Of a DNA stretch of 64,000 nt, positions 1-9,951 are shown piece after piece (the first letter of the stretch is position 1; each line of letters opens with the position of its first letter). The position numbers and the translations under genes are program-made. Below the pieces are notes generated by a model. That model was not told the DNA's origin and searched no databases. It saw only the letters and a program-made list of their open reading frames with translations. The DNA is from Xenorhabdus lircayensis (GTDB taxonomy: Bacteria > Pseudomonadota > Gammaproteobacteria > Enterobacterales > Enterobacteriaceae): positions 61,128 through 125,127 of the forward strand of contig NZ_JACOII010000033.1 of the NCBI RefSeq assembly GCF_016306625.1. Direction: 5' to 3'.

Positions 1-4
1 TGTT

Positions 5-859
5 ATGGGCCAGACATTACAAAATTTAATTAACCTGATGCATCTGGAAAAAATAGAAGAGGGAATTTACCGAGGCCAGAGTGAAGATTTAGGGTTTCCT
101 CATGTTTTTGGCGGACAAGTAATAGGTCAAGCTCTATATGCAGCAAAACAAACTGTTGCAAATGATAGAATGATTCATTCCTTCCACAGCTATTTTCTAC
201 GCCCGGGTGATATCCATAAGCCCATCGTTTATGACGTTGAAATATTACGTGATGGGAAAAGCTTCAGTGCTCGCCGTGTCAGTGCAATACAACATGGTTT
301 GCCTATTTTCTACATGACTGCTTCCTTTCAAGGCCATGAAGAAAGCTTCGAGCACCAAAATACCATGCCTATAGTCCCACCCCCAGAAGAGTTAGAATCC
401 CAAGAAGAAATTGCAAAAAAAATAGCTGGTCCCCTCCCTGCCAAACTAAAAGAAGCTTTTTCCGCACCACCACTGGAAATGAAACTGGTTAAACCTCACA
501 ACCTACCTAACCATTCACCAAACGCTCCTGTTCGTTATGTTTGGTTCCGCAGTAATGGAAAAATGCCGGAAGATCCATTCACTCACTATTGTTTGCTAGG
601 TTATGCTTCAGATTTCAATTTCCTGCCCACGTCATTACAGCCCCATGGCGTAGGTTTTATGGAACGCAATATGCAAGTAGCCACAATTGACCATTCAATG
701 TGGTATCACCGCCCTTTCAATATGAATGATTGGCTACTCTATGCAATCGAAAATCCATCCGCATCAGGAGCCCGTGGTTTTGTTCGTGGGCATATCTATA
801 GCCGTGAAGGTGTGCTCATCGCTTCCGCGGTTCAGGAAGGAGTAATCCGAAAGCTGTAA
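5..859 (+). CDS. tesB: Acyl-CoA thioesterase II TesB
   Basis: This gene encodes a 284-residue cytosolic acyl-CoA thioesterase that hydrolyses medium- and long-chain acyl-CoA to free fatty acid and CoA. The product matches E. coli TesB (286 aa) end to end: the start MGQTLQNL, the [14 protein letters not shown] segment of the first hotdog fold, HSYFLRPGD, and the second-domain segment [13 protein letters not shown] with its conserved Asp-His. The ATG lies five bases inside the window, so the coding region is complete but its promoter is not visible. As in E. coli it is next to and convergent with amtB, separated by a long palindrome. Identification is secure from alignment by memory. Confidence 0.96.
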   Translation: MGQTLQNLINLMHLEKIEEGIYRGQSEDLGFPHVFGGQVIGQALYAAKQTVANDRMIHSFHSYFLRPGDIHKPIVYDVEILRDGKSFSARRVSAIQHGLPIFYMTASFQGHEESFEHQNTMPIVPPPEELESQEEIAKKIAGPLPAKLKEAFSAPPLEMKLVKPHNLPNHSPNAPVRYVWFRSNGKMPEDPFTHYCLLGYASDFNFLPTSLQPHGVGFMERNMQVATIDHSMWYHRPFNMNDWLLYAIENPSASGARGFVRGHIYSREGVLIASAVQEGVIRKL

Positions 860-881
860 TGAATTAAAGAAGCACTATAAT

Positions 882-979
882 ACTGTAATAATATGCCGTA
901 ATAACAGAAGTGAGCGTTGCGCTATTATTGTTGCCCTATTACTCATTTTATTTTCTGTTACTACGGCACGGCATACAGT
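882..979. repeat. Imperfect ~98-bp palindrome between tesB and amtB
   Basis: The arms begin ACTGTA on the left and end TACAGT on the right. The best-matched part is TGCCGTAATAACAGAA (894-909), which pairs with TTCTGTTACTACGGCA at 15 of 16 positions, and an inner GTGAG/CTCAT pair continues the stem. It sits between convergent genes, so it may act as a bidirectional terminator. Its length and near-terminal TA dinucleotides also fit a miniature inverted-repeat element. Which of these is correct cannot be decided from one copy. Confidence 0.55.
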
Positions 980-1000
980 TTTCGAAGAAGCAAAATATAA

Positions 1001-2281
1001 TCAGTTATAAGCACTTTCACCATGTGAAGTAATATCCAAGCCTTCCCTTTCTGATTCAATACTAATGCGCAGCCCAACCAATTTATCAGCAATCTTAAAT
1101 GAGATGTAAGCAGCTACCGATGACCAGACAATACAGACCAATATACTAATAACCTGAATACCAAGCTGTCTTAGCATTGTCATCCCTTCAGGAAACCCTG
1201 TTCCACCTAAAATAGATGCAGTAAAAATACTTGTCAACAAACAACCAACGATGCCACATACTCCATGTACACCAAAAACATCACAGACATCATCAACACG
1301 TAACCACCGTTTCAGTATGACCACTCCCCATAAACCGGCAACACCCACAATCAACCCCATAACCAAAGCACCACCGATCCCCACTGTTGCCGCAGCAGGT
1401 GTAATTACCACTAGGCCCGAAATACACCCAGAACATGCCCCTAAAAGCGAAGGTTTCCGACGGAATAACCACTCAGAAGAAACCCATGACAATACCGCAC
1501 CTGCCGTTGCTATCACGGTATTCATTAGAGCTAGCGCTGAGATGGCATTCACTGCACCAGCAGAGCCCACATTAAAACCGAACCAACCGATATAAAGGAT
1601 CGCTGTTCCAATAAAAGTCATTGGTAAGTTATGAGGTTTAAACGCTTCCCGTCCAAATCCTGAACGCTTTCCAAGTAAGTAAGCCCCAACCAACCCCGCT
1701 GCTGCCGCATTAATATGAACAACCGTCCCACCAGCAAAATCCAAAGCGCCATCCTCAGCAAGCCAGCCTCCTCCCCATACCATATGTGCCATAGGAATAT
1801 AGGATGCCGTCAGCCATAACACACTAAAAATCAACAAAGCTGAAAAACGAATTCTTTCGCACAAAGCTCCCACGACCAAAGCAACAGTGATACAAGCAAA
1901 TGCACCTTGGAAAACAACATGAATCAATTGGTAGAAACTGCCATTCAGATCAGTTATGGATATATTTTTCAGCATGACCTGATCTAACCCACCCCAAAAA
2001 CGGTTGCCTGCCTCAAAAGTCATACTGTAACCGTAAACAAACCAAAGCACATAAACCAATGAAAAACTGACAATCACCTGAGACATCAATGACAATACAT
2101 TTTTGCGGCGCAGTAATCCCCCATAAAACAAGGCAATTCCGGGTATTGTCATAAAAAGCACAAGTACCGTATTCACCAGCATAAATACCGTATCAGCTTT
2201 ATCGAGGGTTGCTTCCGCAGCAAAAGCGAATGAAGGAAAACTGACCGTAATACCAGCTATGGATAAAAGTTGCTTCTTCAT
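1001..2281 (-). CDS. amtB: Ammonium transporter AmtB
   Basis: The product is a 426-residue inner-membrane ammonium channel (E. coli AmtB 428 aa). An N-terminal signal sequence ends near SFAFAA, as in E. coli AmtB, where it is cleaved, and about eleven hydrophobic helices follow. Visible Amt signatures are FYGGLLRRKNVLS, the pore segment GGTVVHINAAAAGLVGAYL with its conserved His, and FGVHGVCGIVG with the second pore His. The C-terminal tail REGLDITSHGESAYN is the GlnK-contacting tail. The start lies 14 bp after the glnK stop, so the pair is a glnK-amtB operon, presumably read from the sigma54 promoter upstream of glnK. Confidence 0.97.
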   Translation of the reverse strand: MKKQLLSIAGITVSFPSFAFAAEATLDKADTVFMLVNTVLVLFMTIPGIALFYGGLLRRKNVLSLMSQVIVSFSLVYVLWFVYGYSMTFEAGNRFWGGLDQVMLKNISITDLNGSFYQLIHVVFQGAFACITVALVVGALCERIRFSALLIFSVLWLTASYIPMAHMVWGGGWLAEDGALDFAGGTVVHINAAAAGLVGAYLLGKRSGFGREAFKPHNLPMTFIGTAILYIGWFGFNVGSAGAVNAISALALMNTVIATAGAVLSWVSSEWLFRRKPSLLGACSGCISGLVVITPAAATVGIGGALVMGLIVGVAGLWGVVILKRWLRVDDVCDVFGVHGVCGIVGCLLTSIFTASILGGTGFPEGMTMLRQLGIQVISILVCIVWSSVAAYISFKIADKLVGLRISIESEREGLDITSHGESAYN

Positions 2282-2295
2282 TTTTCATCCCCTAT

Positions 2296-2634
2296 TTACA
2301 GTGCTGAATCATTCGTTTCACCCGTCCTGATCCGGACGGCATGCTGTAACTCAAAGATAAAAATCTTCCCATCGCCCATTTTCCCTGTAAATGCAGTTTG
2401 TTGAACAATATGGATAATTTCCTCAATCCGTTCATCATTGGTAGCAATATCAATCTTAACTTTAGGCAAAAAGTTAACATTATATTCAGCACCTCGATAA
2501 AGTTCGGAATGACCTTTTTGACGCCCAAATCCTTTTACTTCCGTGATAGTCATACCTTGTACACCTATATCAGCAAGTGCTTCCCGTACTTCTTCCAGCT
2601 TAAATGGTTTTATGATGATGGTGATCAGCTTCAT
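2296..2634 (-). CDS. glnK: Nitrogen regulatory protein P-II GlnK
   Basis: This 112-residue P-II signalling protein blocks AmtB when nitrogen is sufficient. The start was placed at the ATG giving MKLITIIIKPFKLEEV, because E. coli GlnK begins there and is also 112 aa; an in-frame start ten codons upstream has no family support. The T-loop GFGRQKGHSELYRGAEYNVNF carries Tyr51, the uridylylation site, and the C-terminus IRIRTGETNDSAL is family typical. It is co-transcribed with amtB. A sigma54-type promoter about 40-57 bp upstream implies NtrC control. Confidence 0.97.
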   Translation of the reverse strand: MKLITIIIKPFKLEEVREALADIGVQGMTITEVKGFGRQKGHSELYRGAEYNVNFLPKVKIDIATNDERIEEIIHIVQQTAFTGKMGDGKIFIFELQHAVRIRTGETNDSAL

Positions 2635-2675
2635 ACTTCCCCCGCTTTTTTGCTGTGTTTGCACAAGAGAAGGTG

Positions 2676-2691
2676 AGCAAGGAATATGCCA
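2676..2691 (-). promoter_or_regulatory. Sigma54 promoter of glnK-amtB
   Basis: Read on the minus strand the sequence is TGGCAT-ATTCC-TTGCT. It matches the RpoN consensus TGGCAC-N5-TTGCW at all but one defined position, with GG and GC at the correct spacing. The same arrangement drives glnK-amtB in E. coli. I did not find a convincing NtrC enhancer upstream, where the neighbouring mdlB coding region ends. Confidence 0.85.
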
Positions 2692-2790
2692 ACAGTTAAA
2701 AATGATATGTAATCAGATTGTTATAGAAGAATATCTCTAAAGAAGGGATAAAAAGGGGAGCAGCAAGCACAATCACTCCCCATATGCACA

Positions 2791-4560
2791 CTAAACGGGC
2801 ACAGATTCATTCAAAGTCTCACCAACCTGTTGGAGTTGGTACATTTGATAATAGCGCCCACGCCTTGCCAGTAGCTGTTGGTGCTGCCCTTGCTCGACAA
2901 TTGCACCACGATGCAGCACTAATATGGAGTCAGCTTCAATAATGGTTGAAAGACGATGAGCAATAACCACCAATGTCGTCTGTTTGCGGATCATCCTCAA
3001 CGCTTTCTGTACTGATTGTTCCGTTCCCGAATCAATATTCGCCGTTGCCTCATCCAGAATAAGAATTTGTGGCGTTTGCACTAAAACCCTAGCCATTGCC
3101 AAAAGCTGTTTTTGCCCCGCGGAAAGGGTATTTCCTTGCTCTCCCAGTACAGAATTCAAACCATCGGGTAAGTTACGAACAAATTCAGCTAATTGAACCA
3201 TTTCCAGCACTTCCCATATTTTCTCTTCACTGATATCTCGTCCTAACGCAATATTGTCGAGAAGTGAAGCAGCCAGAACCACGGGATCTTGCTGTACCAT
3301 TGCCACACCATTACGCAATACGGCATGAGAAAGCGAAGATACGGGACGCCCATCAAGGTAAATTTCACCGTCTTGCCACGGGTAATACCCCATGATCAAA
3401 TTGGCCAGAGTACTTTTGCCGCTCCCCGTATGCCCAACCAAAGCTACAAATCCATGTAGAGGGACATGCAAATTAATATCATTCAAAACAAGTTTGTCAC
3501 TTCGATAGGCAAAATTTAGATTTTCAACATCAATTCGCCCACTCGCTAATGCCTGCAGATCATCACCATACTGCTGCTGTGGACTATCCATTAGCTCAAA
3601 AACCCGTTCTCCTGAAACTACAGCCTGTTGCAATAACGATTGCTGTGCAGTCAGCTCAATCAGCGGTTCATTCAATCGACCAAGATAGTTTATAAAGGCA
3701 TACAGTACACCTACGCCAATAACTTCCGTTCCTTTGAATCCAAACAGCAAAAGCAGACCACACAATATTGTGGTAGAAAAAAAGCTCATTAATGGCCTCA
3801 ACAAAATACCATCTAACCGTAAAGCCTGCATGCGAGCTTTATAATGCGCTCGGTTAGTAGCCAGCATTTTTTCACCAAAACGGGCTTGCTGACGAAATTG
3901 CTGAATCACAGTCATTCCATTAATGACTTCATTAAAACCATCATTAATGTCAGCCAGATAACCACGTACCCGTCTAACAATTGGGATACTAAGACGCTGA
4001 TAGATAATCATTACCAGCAAGACCGCTGGAAATATTACGACCGCAACAGATGCCATACGCCAATCTAGGACAAACATGGCTATCAGCATCGCTCCAATCA
4101 GTGCAATACTGTGAAACACAGTAGGGATCACATTAACAAACAGATCTTTAATAACTTCAGTATCATTCGTTACGCGAGAGATTAGTTGGCCAACCGGTTG
4201 ATTATCAAAAGCGCTTAATGGCTGACGCAATGCTGAGTTCATAACATCAGTACGAAGCTGCTGCACCACCCCTACCGATGCCTGATTAAAAAATAAAGTC
4301 TGATAATAATGTAAAGCGGCAGAAACCAGCTGCAAGACCAAGAATGCTGCTGCAAGACCAATGACAACATCAAGCGGCAAATTCCCTGTAGCGACCATAT
4401 TGTCGATAAAATAACTCACAAGCAGCGGCCCACTCACTTCTGCCAATGCTGCAATCCATAACATCAGTACAGCAATTAGCATTGGCTTGCGGTAATTTTT
4501 ACTATAAGAGAGCAGCCGCTTTAATGATGGCCATAGCTTGTGCATATGAGTATTAGTCAT
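2791..4560 (-). CDS. mdlB: Multidrug-type ABC exporter half-transporter MdlB
   Basis: The product has about 589 residues: six N-terminal membrane helices fused to a nucleotide-binding domain. Visible motifs are Walker [10 protein letters not shown], signature LSAGQKQ (LSVGQKQ in E. coli), Walker [13 protein letters not shown] and the H-loop IAHRLST. It closely follows E. coli MdlB. The start at 4560 was chosen because GGGGA lies directly upstream and the ATG overlaps the mdlA stop; an ATG at 4569 is possible. With MdlA it should form a heterodimeric exporter of unknown substrate. Confidence 0.93.
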   Translation of the reverse strand: MTNTHMHKLWPSLKRLLSYSKNYRKPMLIAVLMLWIAALAEVSGPLLVSYFIDNMVATGNLPLDVVIGLAAAFLVLQLVSAALHYYQTLFFNQASVGVVQQLRTDVMNSALRQPLSAFDNQPVGQLISRVTNDTEVIKDLFVNVIPTVFHSIALIGAMLIAMFVLDWRMASVAVVIFPAVLLVMIIYQRLSIPIVRRVRGYLADINDGFNEVINGMTVIQQFRQQARFGEKMLATNRAHYKARMQALRLDGILLRPLMSFFSTTILCGLLLLFGFKGTEVIGVGVLYAFINYLGRLNEPLIELTAQQSLLQQAVVSGERVFELMDSPQQQYGDDLQALASGRIDVENLNFAYRSDKLVLNDINLHVPLHGFVALVGHTGSGKSTLANLIMGYYPWQDGEIYLDGRPVSSLSHAVLRNGVAMVQQDPVVLAASLLDNIALGRDISEEKIWEVLEMVQLAEFVRNLPDGLNSVLGEQGNTLSAGQKQLLAMARVLVQTPQILILDEATANIDSGTEQSVQKALRMIRKQTTLVVIAHRLSTIIEADSILVLHRGAIVEQGQHQQLLARRGRYYQMYQLQQVGETLNESVPV

Positions 4561-6301
4561 TTTCCCCATCCAATGCGGCTTCTAATTGTTGGTAATGGTA
4601 CATATCGGAATACCAACCGAATTGAGCGATAAGTTGTTTATGCTGGCCCTGCCGCGCAATCGTTCCATGTTGCATAACCAAAATATTGTCTGCTTCCGTT
4701 AATGCAGACAGTCGGTGTGCACTGATAATAATGGTGCGCTGCCGCCGCCATTGGCTGAGATTTTTCATGATTTGATACTCTGTGTGCCCATCAACAGCCG
4801 ACAGAGCATCATCGAGAATTAAAATCTCAGTATCCAACAACAAGGCTCTGGCAATGGATATACGCTGTTTTTGCCCACCAGAAAGCATTACACCACGTTC
4901 TCCCACTTCAGTTTGATAACCTTGAGAAAGTCGCAAAATATCATCATGTACATTTGCCAGGCGAGCGACCTCTTCTATTTGCTCTTGGGTTGCATCAGGC
5001 CGCCCTAGTGCAATATTACCTGCGACCGTATCCGAAAACAGAAAAGGTGTCTGATTGACGATAGCCAATCGTGAACGCCACTCTTCCATTCTGAGAGTAG
5101 AAATATTCTGTGACTGAAAACGAATTTCTCCGTCAGTGACATCAAATTGCCTTTGCAACAAGGCCAGCAAAGTACTTTTCCCTGCACCGGTTGGCCCACA
5201 AAGCCCCAATAGCTGCCCAGGCGCTAGTTGGAAACGGATATCATCCAAAACAGGCCTATCATTTTTGGGATAAATAAAAGAGTTGATATTTACCTGCAAG
5301 CACCCCCGCTCTGAAGATAAGGACAACAAACCATCTGCAATCGCCAATGGTTCCTGCAATAAACTGCGGATACGTGTATATGCAGCGCTTCCTCTCTCAA
5401 CAATGTTGAACATCCACGCCAATGCCAGCATTGGCCAGATCATCAATCCCAGATACATAACAAAGCTGGTCAGCTCACCAAGGGTCATTGAACCATGCAC
5501 AACCATCCAACTCCCTCCACCCACAGCCAAGAGGTTTGCAACCGCAATAGCGATGAAAATGGTGGGATCAAAACGTGCATCTACGCGTGCAACATGCATA
5601 TTTTTACGCCCAGCATCAATAGCAACTTCTTCAAACTGGTTGGATTGCAGCTCTTCCAATCCAAACGCTTTTATCATACGAATACTGGTCAGACTTTCCT
5701 GTGCGTGGTTATTCAGGACGGAAAATGCACCTTGTGCAGACTTAAAACGATGATGAAGTTGATCGCCATAATGCTTAATCGCTAACGCCATAATGGGCAT
5801 GGGCAGTAGTGATAACAACGTTAATTGCCAACTAATTTCCACACTCATTACGATCAGAACAGCACACCCCATGACTAAAGCATCAACTAAAGTAAGTACT
5901 CCTTCACCCGCAGCAAAAACAACTCTATCAACATCATTTGTTGCGCGAGCCATGAGGTCACCTGTTCTATGGCGCAAATAAAACTCAGGATTTTGGCTGC
6001 TCAGCCGCAGATAAAAATCACTGCGCAATTTAACAGCCAGTCGATAAGAAGCACCAAACAGCCATACACGCCAAACATATCGCAGCCCATATATTGCTAA
6101 CGCGATAAGTAGCATTACCCCCAACCAAATTAATAGCTGGCGGGATGACATAGTCTTTGTACTAACGCCATCAACGATCATTCCAACTAAGCGAGGAGGA
6201 ATTAGTTGCAGCACCGCAATCATAATGAGAAAAATAACAGCGCCCAAATAACGCCGCCATTCACTAATAAAATACCAGCCTAATTGTGAAAATAGTCTCA
6301 C
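4553..6301 (-). CDS. mdlA: Multidrug-type ABC exporter half-transporter MdlA
   Basis: The product is a 582-residue ABC half-transporter and the partner of MdlB. Motifs are Walker [10 protein letters not shown], signature MLSGGQKQR, Walker [14 protein letters not shown] and H-loop SAHRLSAL. The Asp in place of the usual catalytic Glu after Walker B is also present in E. coli MdlA, and suggests an asymmetric ATPase pair. The start is placed at the GTG giving [11 protein letters not shown], matching E. coli MRLFAQLSWYF; a TTG 14 codons upstream is less likely. It overlaps mdlB by 8 bp and follows decR in the same direction. Confidence 0.93.
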   Translation of the reverse strand: MRLFSQLGWYFISEWRRYLGAVIFLIMIAVLQLIPPRLVGMIVDGVSTKTMSSRQLLIWLGVMLLIALAIYGLRYVWRVWLFGASYRLAVKLRSDFYLRLSSQNPEFYLRHRTGDLMARATNDVDRVVFAAGEGVLTLVDALVMGCAVLIVMSVEISWQLTLLSLLPMPIMALAIKHYGDQLHHRFKSAQGAFSVLNNHAQESLTSIRMIKAFGLEELQSNQFEEVAIDAGRKNMHVARVDARFDPTIFIAIAVANLLAVGGGSWMVVHGSMTLGELTSFVMYLGLMIWPMLALAWMFNIVERGSAAYTRIRSLLQEPLAIADGLLSLSSERGCLQVNINSFIYPKNDRPVLDDIRFQLAPGQLLGLCGPTGAGKSTLLALLQRQFDVTDGEIRFQSQNISTLRMEEWRSRLAIVNQTPFLFSDTVAGNIALGRPDATQEQIEEVARLANVHDDILRLSQGYQTEVGERGVMLSGGQKQRISIARALLLDTEILILDDALSAVDGHTEYQIMKNLSQWRRQRTIIISAHRLSALTEADNILVMQHGTIARQGQHKQLIAQFGWYSDMYHYQQLEAALDGEND

Positions 6302-6358
6302 ACGCCTATTCCCGATGTAAAAAATGAAAGAGTTAGCGCCCAACTACCAAAAGGGTCT

Positions 6359-6829
6359 TCATATTACTGAATCTGGTATTGGCAACGCCGTTGTATATTT
6401 TATCTTCTCCATTGCAAAATTTGAGGTCACATCAATCAAACCAGAAACCCCATTTACCATGCGTTTGTAGAACCGATCATAACTTTTCATATCAACAACT
6501 TCTACATGCATTAGGTAATCATATTCACCAGCCATTCGATAAAATGTCAGGACTTCCGGCATTTCCTTTATAAAGTTGACAAACTGTTCATACCATTCAC
6601 TGCTGTGTTGCTGGGTTTTAATCATCACGATCACTGTCAGGCCAAGCCCGAGTTTTGCACCATTTAGTAATGCAACTTTTCCAACAATATACCCTTCATC
6701 TTCAAGTCGCTTGAGACGCTTCCAGCAAGGTGTGGACGTTAAATTAACAGCTTCAGCCAACACATTCAGGGAATGACTACAGTTCTGTTGGAGCAGCTCC
6801 AGTAGCTTACGGTCTATTTTGTCTAGCAT
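6359..6829 (-). CDS. decR: Lrp/AsnC-family regulator DecR (YbaO)
   Basis: This 156-residue Lrp-type regulator has an N-terminal winged HTH ([40 protein letters not shown]) and a C-terminal RAM ligand domain. It is nearly colinear with E. coli DecR/YbaO, which responds to cysteine and activates a cysteine-detoxifying desulfhydrase. The gene is divergent from a Cds1-like cysteine desulfhydrase gene 122 bp away. I infer that DecR controls that neighbour here; no operator was identified by eye. Confidence 0.93.
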   Translation of the reverse strand: MLDKIDRKLLELLQQNCSHSLNVLAEAVNLTSTPCWKRLKRLEDEGYIVGKVALLNGAKLGLGLTVIVMIKTQQHSSEWYEQFVNFIKEMPEVLTFYRMAGEYDYLMHVEVVDMKSYDRFYKRMVNGVSGLIDVTSNFAMEKIKYTTALPIPDSVI

Positions 6830-6951
6830 ATCTTAGTCCTGTAGAAATATTTCCCAAACATAACGGATAAACTTAGAAAAATAACAATCTATTTCTCTAA
6901 ATGTAAGGGTAATCTATATACCACTACGGTATTATTATTCAAGGTCAATTT

Positions 6952-8004
6952 ATGTCGTCTTTATGGGCTACAAATGCCATAAAAGCTATCCAAGCTGATT
7001 ATCAACGCAGTGCTGATACACATCTGATTCACCTCAACCTTCCCATGTTTCCGGGCATTCATCTCTATCTCAAAGATGAGAGCACTCACCCCACAGGTAG
7101 CCTGAAACATCGGCTTGCGCGTTCCCTATTCCTTTATGCACTCACTAATGGCTGGGTCAAGGAAGGAACCCCAATTATTGAAGCTTCATCTGGTAGCACC
7201 GCTGTTTCAGAAGCTTATTTTGCCCGATTGCTGGGTTTGCCCTTTATTGCCGTAATGCCCTTCTGCACAGCTAAACGCAAAGTTCAGGAAATTGAGTTCT
7301 ACGGTGGTAAATGTCATTTTGTGGAGCATTCGGCTCTGATTTATCAAGAATCAGAGCGTCTGGCAAAAGAGCTAAATGGCCATTATATGGATCAATTTAC
7401 CTATGCCGAACGAGCTACTGACTGGCGAGGAAACAATAACATTGCAGAAAGCATTTTCCGCCAGATGCAATTAGAGCCATTTCCTGAACCAACTTACATC
7501 GTTATGAGTGCTGGAACGGGCGGCACATCCGCAACATTTGGCCGCTATATCCGCTATCAGGGATATAACACCAAACTGGTTGTTGTTGATCCTGAAAACT
7601 CCGTTTTCTACGATTGTTACCATCAAAATCACCGTGATATTCGCGGAAATACTGGTAGCAAAATCGAAGGCATTGGCCGCCCGCGCGCGGAACCTTCTTT
7701 TATTCCTAGTGTTATCGATGACATGCTCCAAGTTCCTGATCCTGCCTCTATTGCTACCATTTATTGGCTTGAAAAATTAATTGGCAGAAAAACGGGCGCA
7801 TCAACAGGAACTAACTTCTGGGGTACTTTGCAGCTCGCCAAGCAAATGCACGATAACAACCAACAAGGGGCAATCGTGACGTTACTTTGTGATAGCGGAG
7901 AGCGCTATCTTGATACTTATTACAACCCAGAATGGGTTCGCAATAATATCGGTGATATCACACAGTATCTAACACAACTACCCAAATTAAACGGTTATGA
8001 GTAA
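6952..8004 (+). CDS. PLP-dependent Cds1-family L-cysteine desulfhydrase (probable)
   Basis: The 350-residue product is a fold-type II PLP enzyme of the cysteine synthase superfamily. The PLP lysine is Lys52 in HPTGSLKHR, the substrate loop is [12 protein letters not shown], and the phosphate-binding loop is [14 protein letters not shown]. Sequence and length fit the Cds1 type better than CysK/CysM, whose Lys motif is usually SVKDR. The likely reaction is cysteine to H2S, pyruvate and ammonia. The divergent decR supports a role in cysteine detoxification. It ends 32 bp before queC and may be co-transcribed with it. Cysteine synthase activity cannot be excluded. Confidence 0.8.
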   Translation: MSSLWATNAIKAIQADYQRSADTHLIHLNLPMFPGIHLYLKDESTHPTGSLKHRLARSLFLYALTNGWVKEGTPIIEASSGSTAVSEAYFARLLGLPFIAVMPFCTAKRKVQEIEFYGGKCHFVEHSALIYQESERLAKELNGHYMDQFTYAERATDWRGNNNIAESIFRQMQLEPFPEPTYIVMSAGTGGTSATFGRYIRYQGYNTKLVVVDPENSVFYDCYHQNHRDIRGNTGSKIEGIGRPRAEPSFIPSVIDDMLQVPDPASIATIYWLEKLIGRKTGASTGTNFWGTLQLAKQMHDNNQQGAIVTLLCDSGERYLDTYYNPEWVRNNIGDITQYLTQLPKLNGYE

Positions 8005-8036
8005 CATATCTCCTTCAATTTACAGAGGTAGGTATC

Positions 8037-8735
8037 ATGAAACGAGCCGTTGTTGTATTTAGTGGTGGGCAGGATTCCACCACTTGTTTAATCCAGGCAC
8101 TCCATCAATATGACGAAGTTCACTGTGTCACCTTTGATTATGGACAGCGCCACCGTGCTGAAATTGACGTAGCTTGTCGTATCAGCAAAGAATTAGGAGC
8201 CGCTGCCCACAAGGTACTTGATGTTACTTTATTGAATGAGCTTGCAATCAGCAGCCTGACAAGAGACAACATTCCTGTGCCAGATTTCAGTGAAAGTGAA
8301 AAAAGTGGCCTCCCAAATACTTTTGTGCCTGGTCGTAATATTCTGTTTTTAACTCTGGCGGCAATCTATGCCTATCAGGTTGAGGCTGAAGCTGTTATTA
8401 CTGGCGTTTGTGAAACTGATTTTTCGGGCTATCCAGATTGCCGTGACGAATTTGTCAAAGCCCTAAACAAGGCTATCAGTCTGGGTATTGCTTGTGATAT
8501 CCGTTTCGAAACGCCCCTAATGTGGTTAAACAAAGCGGAAACTTGGGCACTAGCCGATTATTATCAAAAACTGGATTTTGTCCGCAATCAAACTCTCACT
8601 TGTTATAACGGTATTCAAGGTGATGGATGCGGTGAATGCGCAGCCTGTCATCTCCGAGCCAAGGGATTAAGTAATTATTTAAACAATGCCCAATCCACTA
8701 TGGCAGATATGAAATCCAAAACACATTTAAGTTAG
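8037..8735 (+). CDS. queC: 7-cyano-7-deazaguanine synthase QueC
   Basis: This 232-residue enzyme converts 7-carboxy-7-deazaguanine to preQ0 with ATP and ammonia in queuosine biosynthesis. The N-terminal PP-loop is FSGGQDSTT. Four zinc ligands lie in the C-terminal segment [19 protein letters not shown]. Length and sequence match E. coli QueC (231 aa). An SD-like AGAGGTAGG precedes the ATG. Another queuosine gene, tgt, is at the far right of the window. Confidence 0.97.
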   Translation: MKRAVVVFSGGQDSTTCLIQALHQYDEVHCVTFDYGQRHRAEIDVACRISKELGAAAHKVLDVTLLNELAISSLTRDNIPVPDFSESEKSGLPNTFVPGRNILFLTLAAIYAYQVEAEAVITGVCETDFSGYPDCRDEFVKALNKAISLGIACDIRFETPLMWLNKAETWALADYYQKLDFVRNQTLTCYNGIQGDGCGECAACHLRAKGLSNYLNNAQSTMADMKSKTHLS

Positions 8736-8765
8736 TCAAACCATTTTATTCAATTAACATTATCT

Positions 8766-8789
8766 GTGAGAGGTTCCAAGAACCTCTCA
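8766..8789 (+). terminator. Hairpin after queC
   Basis: TGAGAGGTTC-CAA-GAACCTCTCA forms a stem of about ten perfect pairs, followed by only a weak T-rich stretch (TTTCACTGTTTTA). It lies between convergent queC and fadM, so it may serve both. Confidence 0.6.
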
Positions 8790-8800
8790 TTTCACTGTTT

Positions 8801-8865
8801 TATACTCTTCGTCTTTCAATATCCCTCTGGGTTGGCTGCACTGCAACTTGAAAGCTATTAGGCAT
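8801..8865. repeat. Short ERIC-like repeat at the queC/fadM junction
   Basis: The sequence begins TATACTCTTCGTCTTTCAA and ends, on the other strand, AATGCCTAATAGCTTTCAAG with GTTGGCTGCA in the middle. These are diverged forms of the ERIC outer ends and inner GTTGGCTGC core; most of the normal ~127-bp element is missing. Its right edge reaches into the fadM stop codon, so it may have supplied the last residues of FadM. Confidence 0.6.
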
Positions 8866-9262
8866 TGTTTTTATACGCTTCCATTCTTTCCCGCAATTCA
8901 CCTTCCAAAACGAGCGCTTTTTGAGTTTTCAAATCAATACAGACAAATGTAGTTAAAGCATCAGCAATAATTTGATTATCATTCAGACGTGTGATTTCCT
9001 GAAAAAATATGCCACTTTTGTTACCCAATTCCTGCATGGAAGATCTCACTTCCAGCTCATCTGTTACCACTGCTGGATAGCGATAATTAATATTGATATT
9101 TACCACAACAAAACCAATATTCTTGCTGTTTAGCCATTCCAGAGTGTCATCTTCAGTTAGTAAATCCCAGCGGGCTGCTTCCATAAACTCCAAATAACGA
9201 ACATTATTCACATGCTGGAAAAGATCAATATGATAGCCCCTGACTTTGATAATCGTACTCAT
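8858..9262 (-). CDS. fadM: Long-chain acyl-CoA thioesterase FadM (YbaW)
   Basis: This 134-residue single-hotdog thioesterase matches E. coli FadM/YbaW (132 aa). The start STIIKVRGYHIDLFQHVNNVRYLEFMEAARW carries the 4HBT motif, and VVVNININYR and CIDLKTQKALVLEGELRE are conserved. The family member in E. coli acts on long-chain acyl-CoA. The last residues, after ELRERMEA, differ from E. coli and fall where an ERIC-like repeat begins. Confidence 0.94.
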   Translation of the reverse strand: MSTIIKVRGYHIDLFQHVNNVRYLEFMEAARWDLLTEDDTLEWLNSKNIGFVVVNININYRYPAVVTDELEVRSSMQELGNKSGIFFQEITRLNDNQIIADALTTFVCIDLKTQKALVLEGELRERMEAYKNNA

Positions 9263-9410
9263 TGCTATTTTTCCCTTTCAACTCATCAGACCAGATAACA
9301 TGTAACAATAGCAAAACAATTTAATTACAATAGTGTTTAATGAATTATTCTTGATCAGTATCACAGCCCCCTTGATAAAATCACTCTGATTCCACAAGAG
9401 GGCTCAACAC

Positions 9411-9803
9411 TCAGTGAGTTAATTTATCTCGATTTTTTTCTATAAAAATAGGTCCAATACCTTGAACTTCCTGCAATTGCTCTATTGTCGTAAAGGGGCC
9501 ATATTTTTCACGATATTCAATAATTGCCTGTGCTTTTTTAGCTCCAATGCCATTGAGTTCTTTCACTAACTCTTCAGCATTGGCGGTATTGATATTAAGG
9601 GCTCCTTTTCCCGATATTTGCTGACCTGAGACTTGCTCTTTCCCCTCTTTCGAATTATCGATCTCAATGTTGGCTTTATTCTGACTAATAGGCTGTTTCA
9701 CCAATTTATCAGTAGACTCATTCACCGTGGTGGCATGAGATAACGGCATGTTGATACACAAAGCCATAATGAGTGAATTGAATAATATCTTTAAATATTT
9801 CAT
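9411..9803 (-). CDS. ybaV: ComEA-type helix-hairpin-helix DNA-binding protein YbaV
   Basis: This 130-residue exported protein has an N-terminal signal peptide (MKYLKILFNSLIMALCINMPLSHA) and a C-terminal pair of helix-hairpin-helix motifs, INTANAEELVKELNGIGAKKAQAIIEYR and TIEQLQEVQGIGPIFIEKN, typical of ComEA-family periplasmic DNA binders. The start at 9803 is preferred: it begins the signal peptide, has GGAGAG upstream and matches E. coli YbaV. An in-frame start 30 codons earlier would run through the ppiD terminator hairpin. The role may be DNA uptake; it is unproven in enterics. Confidence 0.88.
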   Translation of the reverse strand: MKYLKILFNSLIMALCINMPLSHATTVNESTDKLVKQPISQNKANIEIDNSKEGKEQVSGQQISGKGALNINTANAEELVKELNGIGAKKAQAIIEYREKYGPFTTIEQLQEVQGIGPIFIEKNRDKLTH

Positions 9804-9885
9804 GTAAGTCTCTCCATGTTTTGTTGACGGAGGAGAGATTGCCATAACAATATTTCTGGACAACAGGCAAGATTCAAATATGCGA

Positions 9886-9910
9886 AAGGCCACGAAAGTG
9901 GCCTTTTTTA
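9886..9910 (-). terminator. Hairpin between ppiD and ybaV
   Basis: AAGGCCAC-GAAA-GTGGCCTT is a perfect 8-bp stem closed by a GAAA loop. The T-run follows it on the plus strand (TTTTTT) and only TTT on the minus strand. It lies at the same place as the ppiD terminator of E. coli and most likely ends ppiD transcription; strand efficiency is uncertain. Confidence 0.6.
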
Positions 9911-9951
9911 ATTACTAGCTTGCAAAAACAGTTGCGAGTGACTTCGCAATT

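Noticed and set aside
9804..9893. Longer ybaV product starting at 9893
   Set aside because: The extension is translated from the ppiD-side terminator hairpin region and would bury the signal peptide; a good SD supports 9803.
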